From assembly GCA_050742455.1 (NCBI GenBank), contig JBOGIG010000097.1, positions 1 to 16,819 of the forward strand: a stretch of 16,819 bases of DNA, in the 5' to 3' direction. This document shows positions 12,239-16,819 of this stretch, one piece after another. Source of the DNA: JBOGIG01 sp050742455 (lineage in GTDB: Bacteria > Actinomycetota > Acidimicrobiia > Acidimicrobiales > JBOGIG01). The translations under genes were made by a program, and so were the position numbers. The notes beneath the pieces are model-generated. The model ran no database searches and was not told where the DNA came from. It worked only from the letters and a program-made list of their open reading frames with translations. Numbering within the stretch: the stretch's first letter is position 1; each line of letters starts with the position of its first letter.

Positions 12239-12952
12239 ATGAACCCACGCGTAACGACAGCACAGGGGGTAACGACAACACAGGGGGTAACGACGGCACA
12301 GGGTCAACGTCAGGCCGAACTGATCGGTCTGGCTCTTGCGGTCAAGGGATTCATGCCTGCCGACGAAGGCCTGGCGCTTTACGAGGCGGCCCTCGAAGCG
12401 GGCCGCGCCCGACTCGGACCCCTACTCGAGGTCGGGGCCTACTGCGGCAAGTCCACCGTGTACCTGGGAGCGGCGGCCGAGGCCTGTGGAGCGGTGCTGT
12501 TCAGCTTGGACCATCACCGGGGCTCGGAGGAGAACCAGGCCGGCTGGGAGCATCACGATCCCGATCTGGTGGATCCGGCCACCGGACGTATGGACACCTT
12601 GGGAGCTTGGCGGCGAACGATCGCTGACGCCGACCTGGAATCAACCGTGGTGGGTCTGGTGGGGGACTCGCCCACGGTGGCCAGCGCCTGGCAGACACCG
12701 CTGGCTTTGCTGTTCATCGACGGGGGCCATGGGTCCGAGTCCGCCTGGGCTGACTACCGGGGCTGGGCCCCCCAAGTGGCCCCCGGCGGCGTGCTTGCCA
12801 TTCACGATGTTTTTCCTGACCCTGCCGACGGTGGGCGCCCGCCCTACGAGCTGTTCTGCGAAGCCGTCGGATCGGGCCTGTTCGACGAAGTGTCGGGCTG
12901 TGGGAGCCTGCGGGTTCTGAGACGAAGGTCGGGTTCCCCCGCCCGCGATTAG
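12239..12952 (+). CDS. Class I SAM-dependent methyltransferase (Methyltransf_24 type)
   Basis: 237 residues. LLEVGAYCGKSTVYLG (62-77) is the SAM-binding loop, LFSLDHHRGSEENQ (87-100) carries the ribose-binding acid, LLFIDGGHGSESAWADY (157-173) and APGGVLAIHDVF (181-192) complete a fold typical of Methyltransf_24 and catechol-O-methyltransferase-like enzymes. D161, H164 and H189/D190 could bind a metal. The N-terminus has VTTAQG, VTTTQG, VTTAQG in tandem (residues 5-22), which is not part of the fold. ATG 12239 lies ten bases after the Gdt1-family stop, suggesting one operon, though the SD is poor. A start inside the repeat is not available (codons are GTA, not GTG). Substrate unknown. Confidence 0.9.
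   Translation: MNPRVTTAQGVTTTQGVTTAQGQRQAELIGLALAVKGFMPADEGLALYEAALEAGRARLGPLLEVGAYCGKSTVYLGAAAEACGAVLFSLDHHRGSEENQAGWEHHDPDLVDPATGRMDTLGAWRRTIADADLESTVVGLVGDSPTVASAWQTPLALLFIDGGHGSESAWADYRGWAPQVAPGGVLAIHDVFPDPADGGRPPYELFCEAVGSGLFDEVSGCGSLRVLRRRSGSPARD
12251..12304 (+). repeat. 18-base in-frame tandem repeat (three copies) in the methyltransferase N-terminus
   Basis: Units at 12251-12268, 12269-12286 and 12287-12304 share GTAACGAC, then a variable base or two, then CACAGGG, encoding VTTAQG, VTTTQG and VTTAQG. Only two or three positions differ between copies. Confidence 0.92.
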
Positions 12953-12962
12953 CCTCGGCCCG

Positions 12963-13037
12963 AGGCGCTCCAGGTCTTACCCGGTCCGGTCACATGGGCC
13001 CGGTCACATGGGCCCGGTCAGCAGGCGCTCCAGGTCT
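12963..13037. repeat. Nested direct repeats at the convergent 3' junction
   Basis: AGGCGCTCCAGGTCT occurs at 12963-12977 and, identical, at 13023-13037, 60 bases apart. Between them CCGGTCACATGGGC is present in tandem (14-base period, about 12985-13020). The two GGGCCC palindromes could pair as a six-base stem with an eight-base loop and act as a bidirectional terminator for the convergent methyltransferase and HAD genes. The second copy of the outer repeat lies within the HAD C-terminus (DLERLL). Confidence 0.7.
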
Positions 13038-13654
13038 ATTTCGGCCAGGGAGCTCACCTTGCTCACCCCCGGGGGAAAAGTCTGTCCGGCAGTGACCGGA
13101 TTGGGACAGGCGACCACCGTCATGCCCGCCTCCAGTCCGGCCAGGCAGCCCGGTGCAGAGTCCTCAAGCACCAAGCATTCGGTTGGATCGGCCCCCAGGC
13201 GTCGGGCCAGTTCGATGAAAATGTCGGGCGCCGGCTTACCGCGTGGCACCTCGTCTGCGGTGATGACGGCGTCGAAGAGGTACTCGAGGCCATGTCGCCC
13301 CAGGTCGGCGTCCAGCAAGGGTCGGGCCTTGCCCGTGGCCAAGCCAACCTTGATCCCGACAGATCTGGCCCTCTCGGCCAGTTCCACGGCTGCCGGTATG
13401 AGCCGGGCCTCGGCCTTCGCCCCTTCGACCACCTCGGCCAATTGGGCCTCGATGAGGCCGGTGTCGACATCGGGCCCGAGCCATCGGGCAAAAAGCTCTC
13501 TCCACTGCCGGTCTTGATCCGCGCCGGTGGCGCCGAACAGGTGGGCGAACTCGGCCATGCGAACCCGAGCCCCCCTCTCCGACATGAAGTCGACCACTGC
13601 ACGAGCCGAAATAGTCTCCGAGTCGACCATCAGGCCATCGAAGTCGAAGATCAT
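13004..13654 (-). CDS. HAD-superfamily hydrolase, beta-phosphoglucomutase-like
   Basis: 216 residues. The four HAD motifs are visible: DFDGLMVD (4-11; nucleophile D4, general acid D6), GLATGK with T107, GKPAPD with K140, and LVLEDSAPGCLAG (161-173) with E164/D165 for Mg2+. An alpha-helical cap between motifs I and II places it in subfamily I with beta-phosphoglucomutases and small sugar-phosphate phosphatases. The start at ATG 13652-13654 is only three residues before the nucleophile, slightly short; a CTG codon 12 bases upstream would add four residues, but no SD supports it. It follows the aminopeptidase by 19 bases and is probably co-transcribed. Substrate cannot be assigned. Confidence 0.93.
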   Translation of the reverse strand: MIFDFDGLMVDSETISARAVVDFMSERGARVRMAEFAHLFGATGADQDRQWRELFARWLGPDVDTGLIEAQLAEVVEGAKAEARLIPAAVELAERARSVGIKVGLATGKARPLLDADLGRHGLEYLFDAVITADEVPRGKPAPDIFIELARRLGADPTECLVLEDSAPGCLAGLEAGMTVVACPNPVTAGQTFPPGVSKVSSLAEIDLERLLTGPM

Positions 13655-13673
13655 GGCCCTAGGTTTCAGGGGT

Positions 13674-16361
13674 TCACGCCCGAGGGATCAAGGATTCGAG
13701 CCGAGGTGCGGTGCGCTCTGCGAAGGCTACATTGATGTCGAGCCGCTCCAAGCTCTGTTCGATGCTCTTGCGGCCCGATTCGATGGGGTGCTCGGCCAGG
13801 AAGCGGTTCACGTCGCCGACAAGATTGAGGTCAGGGCGGCACAGAGCCGACACCCCTTCGAGCATCCGGGGCAGCGCACTGTGGGGCAGGCGTTCGATTA
13901 GGGAGTCGAAGTGATCCTTGATGAACTCCCAAGTCGCCGGTCCGCCCTTGGCGTTGGCCAGTAGCGCCTGGAGGAGGAAGGCGGCATTCTGGGTGCGCAC
14001 CTCTCCGATCGAGAGGTCGAGCGTCCGTCTGACCAGGTCGAGATCCTCGAAACCGGCCAAGGCGAACAGGTATCGGGTCTCCTCCTGGGGTGTGGCCGGC
14101 GAGCGATAACGTGCCAGAAAGCTCTCGTACTCAGCGGCACCTCCTGTCGCGGCCACCACGGCCACAATGGCTCCGGCCAGGTCCGGATCCAACGGCTTGT
14201 GGTCCTCGATCAGGCCTTTGTGGGCCGATGCCGCCCTGTCCCGCACACCCTGGTCGGCTCCCACGGTTCCGAGGGCTTCGATGAGGGCCGATCGCAGGGT
14301 GGGGATGGTCTCACCTTCTCCCTTCGCCGGCTCCCAGCCGACCCGGTCCAGTTGCGGGGCCAGGACGTCGCAGGCAAACCGAGCCAGAACAGCTTTGCCC
14401 GAGGCGGGGGAAATGCGGTCCAGGAACTTCAGGGCGCCGATGACCACCGACCAGACATTGGCGTCGTTCTCCTCGCTCAGGTGACGAACCAGGCCTAGGA
14501 ACTGGTCCAGCTCTGTCCGTCCGGCCAGAGTGGTGGCCCAGGCATCGGCGACCAAGTTGAAGCGTTCCAGTGGGCCCAGCAGTCCCAGGTCCGAGGTGAG
14601 ACCGTCAAGCAAGTCATCGGAGTAGGCGACGCGGTAAAAGCCATGGCCTCCGGCATTGACGACCACCCACTCGGGCGAACCGGAGAAGTCCAAGTGGTCC
14701 ACCTCGGCGCTCAGCAACAGGCGCTGCTCTTCGATGACCCCGCCGACCGAGGCCCGAGCCAGGATCGGCACTCGCCAGTCAGACCCGATGGCGCTATCGG
14801 CCAGTTCCTGCCCGTAGCGGAAAGGGGATTGACGCAATGCGATCCGGGCCCCCGGTGGCCCAGCCTCGCTCGCCCCGGACCCATCGGCGTCACCGGAGTG
14901 GGCGTCCGGCGCCCCCGCCGACACCTCTATAAGGGGGTACCCGCCCTGGAAGATCCAGGTGTCCATGGTCTGGCGGGCCGGCTCCCCGCTGGCCGATTCG
15001 ATGGCGTCCCAGAGGTCGGTGGTTTCGGCGTTGGCGTAGGCATGGGCGCTTATGTAGGTCCGGATTCCCTCCCGGAACCGGTCCTCGCCGAGGTAGCGCT
15101 CCAGCATGCGAAGGACCGACGCCCCCTTCTCGTAGGTGAGGAGGTCGAACATTCCCTCTACCTCGGCCGGCCTTCCCACGTGGTACTCGATGGCCCGGGT
15201 TCGGGACAGGCCATCGATGCCCAGAGCGGCGCCCCGGGCGAGTCCAAAGGAGACCCACCGGTCCCAGCTGGGACGGAAGTGGTCCACGCACAGCATCTCC
15301 ATGAAAGTGGCAAAGGCCTCGTTGAGCCAGATGCCGTTCCACCACTTCATGGTGACAAGGTCGCCGAACCACATGTGGGCTATCTCGTGGGCCACCACGT
15401 CCGCCACCCGTTCGAGTTCGCGGCGCGAGGCCTGCCCCGGGTCGATGAGCAGGGCTTGTTCCCTGAATGTGACCGCCCCCAGGTTCTCCATGGCCCCGGC
15501 GGCGAAATCGGGCAGGGCGATGAGGTCAAGCTTGTCGCCCGGGTACGCGATCCCGAACCAATCGGTGAAAAACGCCAGGGCGTGGGCCCCGATTTCCAGG
15601 GCAAATTCCACCAGATGGCTCTTGCCCGGCACGTGCACGATGCGCAACGGCACTCCTCCGGCATCTTGCGTCCTGCTCATCTCCAGGGGTCCCACGATGA
15701 AGGCCACCAAGTAAGTCGACATGACCATGGTGTCGGCAAAGCGGATTCGCCGTCGCCCCCCGTCCAGGTCCGCCTCCTCGGCCACTGGGTAGTTGGAGAT
15801 GGCTTCCAGCCCGGCGTCGATCTCCAGGGTCACCGAGAAGACAGCCTTGCGATCGGGTTCGTCCCAGCACGGGAAGGCCCGGCGGGCGTCGGTGGGTTCG
15901 AATTGGGTCGTGGCAATTACCCTCTGGTTCCCGGCATCATCGGTGAAAGTGGAGCGGTAAAAGCCTCGCAGCTTGTCGTTGAGCGTCCCGGAGAACTCGA
16001 GGTCCAGGTTCCACATTCCCGCCCGGGCCGGACCATCCAGGTCCAAGATGGCCCTCTCCTCGTCTTGGTCGTAGGAAAGAGTGATCCCCAGATCGGAGGC
16101 TGAGGCCGCATCGGGCTCTGCACCCCTGGCATCGGATGCGGCGCCGGATACTTCGATCGCACCGGTGGCCGGGGTCAGTCGGGCCGAAGCTATGTCCAGC
16201 TCGGCGGCGTTGAGGATGATCCTGGTCGTCTCCTCGGTCACTTCGAGCTCGACTCGCTCGGTTCCGGAGAACCGGGCGTTGGCCAGGTCGGGTTTGATGA
16301 ACAGCTCGTAGCGCTGGGGGATGACGTGACGGGGCAGGCGGTAACTGTCGTTCAGGCTCAC
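13674..16361 (-). CDS. M1-family zinc aminopeptidase with ERAP1-like C-terminal domain
   Basis: 895 residues, a full-length M1 enzyme. The N-terminal beta domain (about 1-200) opens YRLPRHVIPQRYELFIKPDL. The catalytic domain carries GAMEN (289-293, binds the peptide N-terminus), the zinc motif HEIAHMWFGDLVTMKWWNGIWLNE as H325-E326-x-x-H329 with E348 as third ligand, and catalytic Y410 in LLTYEKGAS. The C-terminal helical half (about 535-890) matches the ERAP1-like domain seen in actinobacterial PepN-type proteins. It removes N-terminal residues from peptides in the cytoplasm; no signal peptide is present. Two Ala/Asp/Gly/Ser-rich insertions (about 71-90 and 481-504) look like surface linkers. 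The start is GTG 16359-16361, the only in-frame start before a stop; there is no SD. The HAD gene follows. Confidence 0.96.
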   Translation of the reverse strand: MSLNDSYRLPRHVIPQRYELFIKPDLANARFSGTERVELEVTEETTRIILNAAELDIASARLTPATGAIEVSGAASDARGAEPDAASASDLGITLSYDQDEERAILDLDGPARAGMWNLDLEFSGTLNDKLRGFYRSTFTDDAGNQRVIATTQFEPTDARRAFPCWDEPDRKAVFSVTLEIDAGLEAISNYPVAEEADLDGGRRRIRFADTMVMSTYLVAFIVGPLEMSRTQDAGGVPLRIVHVPGKSHLVEFALEIGAHALAFFTDWFGIAYPGDKLDLIALPDFAAGAMENLGAVTFREQALLIDPGQASRRELERVADVVAHEIAHMWFGDLVTMKWWNGIWLNEAFATFMEMLCVDHFRPSWDRWVSFGLARGAALGIDGLSRTRAIEYHVGRPAEVEGMFDLLTYEKGASVLRMLERYLGEDRFREGIRTYISAHAYANAETTDLWDAIESASGEPARQTMDTWIFQGGYPLIEVSAGAPDAHSGDADGSGASEAGPPGARIALRQSPFRYGQELADSAIGSDWRVPILARASVGGVIEEQRLLLSAEVDHLDFSGSPEWVVVNAGGHGFYRVAYSDDLLDGLTSDLGLLGPLERFNLVADAWATTLAGRTELDQFLGLVRHLSEENDANVWSVVIGALKFLDRISPASGKAVLARFACDVLAPQLDRVGWEPAKGEGETIPTLRSALIEALGTVGADQGVRDRAASAHKGLIEDHKPLDPDLAGAIVAVVAATGGAAEYESFLARYRSPATPQEETRYLFALAGFEDLDLVRRTLDLSIGEVRTQNAAFLLQALLANAKGGPATWEFIKDHFDSLIERLPHSALPRMLEGVSALCRPDLNLVGDVNRFLAEHPIESGRKSIEQSLERLDINVAFAERTAPRLESLIPRA

Positions 16362-16382
16362 GACCAGCCACGTTAGTTGGGC

Positions 16383-16390
16383 GATAATGA
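16383..16390. promoter_or_regulatory. Overlapping divergent -10 elements (aminopeptidase / sugar kinase)
   Basis: GATAATGA gives GATAAT on the plus strand (16383-16388) and CATTAT on the minus strand (16385-16390). Plus-strand transcription would begin about six bases later, at the GTG 16394, so the kinase messenger is probably leaderless. The minus-strand start would fall near 16378. No good -35 is visible on either strand. Confidence 0.4.
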
Positions 16391-16393
16391 CTT

Positions 16394-16819
16394 GTGACCC
16401 AGCTTTCTTCTATCACCGACCCTATGGGAATCTCACCCGGCCGGCCGGGCCCTGTTCCCCTAAAGCAACCGGGGAACGAACGATCCTCGCCTCGCTTTGA
16501 TGTCCTGGGAGTGGGTAGCGCCCTGGTCGATGTGCTGGTCCAGGTTCCCGATGGCTTCCCCCAGTCCAAGGGCTTGGCCTCAGGATCAATGAGCCTGGTG
16601 GACCTGAGTCAGGCCGAGTCCCTGAGAGCGGCGGCGATGGCGGCCGCAACGGCGCCGGCGCAATTGATCGCCGGGGGATCAGCACTGAACACCGTTGCCG
16701 GGGTGGCCCGCTTTGGCGGGGCCGCCGCCTGTCTGGCCCGAGTGGCCGACGACGAAATAGGCCGGAGCTTTGTCTCGGGCACCAGGGAAGCCGGCGTTCA
16801 TTTTGTCCCGTCGGTGGCG
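16394..16819 (+). CDS. PfkB-family sugar kinase, adenosine-kinase-like (N-terminal part; continues beyond window)
   Basis: 142 codons visible from GTG 16394. After a polar 34-residue leader, the fold starts RFDVLGVGSALVDVLVQVPD, then KGLASGSMSLVDLSQAE, LIAGGSALNTVAGVARFGG (the GGSxxNT substrate signature) and CLARVADDEIGRSF with EAGVHF. This order matches bacterial PfkB proteins annotated as adenosine kinase, which phosphorylate a nucleoside or sugar hydroxyl with ATP; the catalytic GxGD motif lies outside the window. GTG 16394 is preceded by an in-frame TGA and coincides with the predicted transcription start, favouring leaderless translation; ATG 16424 is the alternative, also without an SD. 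Divergent from the aminopeptidase by 32 bases. Confidence 0.88.
   Translation, partial: MTQLSSITDPMGISPGRPGPVPLKQPGNERSSPRFDVLGVGSALVDVLVQVPDGFPQSKGLASGSMSLVDLSQAESLRAAAMAAATAPAQLIAGGSALNTVAGVARFGGAAACLARVADDEIGRSFVSGTREAGVHFVPSVA

Noticed and set aside
14643..16103. Open plus-strand frame of 486 codons opposite the aminopeptidase
   Set aside because: It is exactly antisense to a gene with intact M1 catalytic motifs. Its sequence is Gly/Pro/His-rich low complexity, as expected from the complementary strand of a GC-rich gene.

Overview
The window is chromosomal DNA from a GC-rich bacterium. Dense gene packing, ATGA start/stop overlaps, GTG starts, weak or absent Shine-Dalgarno (SD) sequences at several promoters and the protein families all point to Actinomycetota. 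An Acidimicrobiia-like lineage is my guess; it is an inference with no marker gene behind it. I see no rRNA, tRNA, CRISPR array, insertion sequence or phage gene.

Layout, left to right. (1) 1-2837: a truncated acyl-CoA dehydrogenase of the AidB-like type (-) stands head to head with a MarR repressor and an MFS exporter (+). A palindromic operator lies in the promoter between them. (2) 2772-3726: two small minus-strand membrane proteins, a COG4280-like protein and a 75-residue companion whose 3' end overlaps the MFS gene. (3) 3727-6684: a 349-base divergent region holds an AT-rich promoter island, a 22-codon proline-rich reading frame with a nearly perfect SD, and a structured leader. It leads into a translationally coupled pair: a soluble protein with PRC-barrel, MgtE-N and CBS domains, then an NRAMP-family transporter whose metal-site motifs are altered. 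I regard this as the most interesting system here: a possible two-protein divalent cation (Mg2+?) uptake system with a peptide-type leader. (4) 6803-9894: a tight three-gene cassette of a GT4 glycosyltransferase, a class I methyltransferase and an alpha/alpha-toroid protein, probably for a glycan or glycolipid. (5) 9923-11556: xseA-xseB (exonuclease VII) on the minus strand. (6) 11629-12952: a TMEM165/Gdt1-family cation transporter and a second methyltransferase. (7) 13004-16361: a HAD phosphatase and a large M1 aminopeptidase on the minus strand. (8) 16394-end: the start of a PfkB/adenosine-kinase-like sugar kinase, divergent from the aminopeptidase across only 32 bases.

Two themes recur. 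Cation handling appears three times (COG4280-like, MgtE-N/NRAMP, Gdt1). Short in-frame tandem repeats (18, 39 and 18 bases) sit just inside the start of three unrelated genes (marR, xseB and the second methyltransferase), which suggests that N-termini in this genome tolerate or accumulate codon-preserving micro-duplications.
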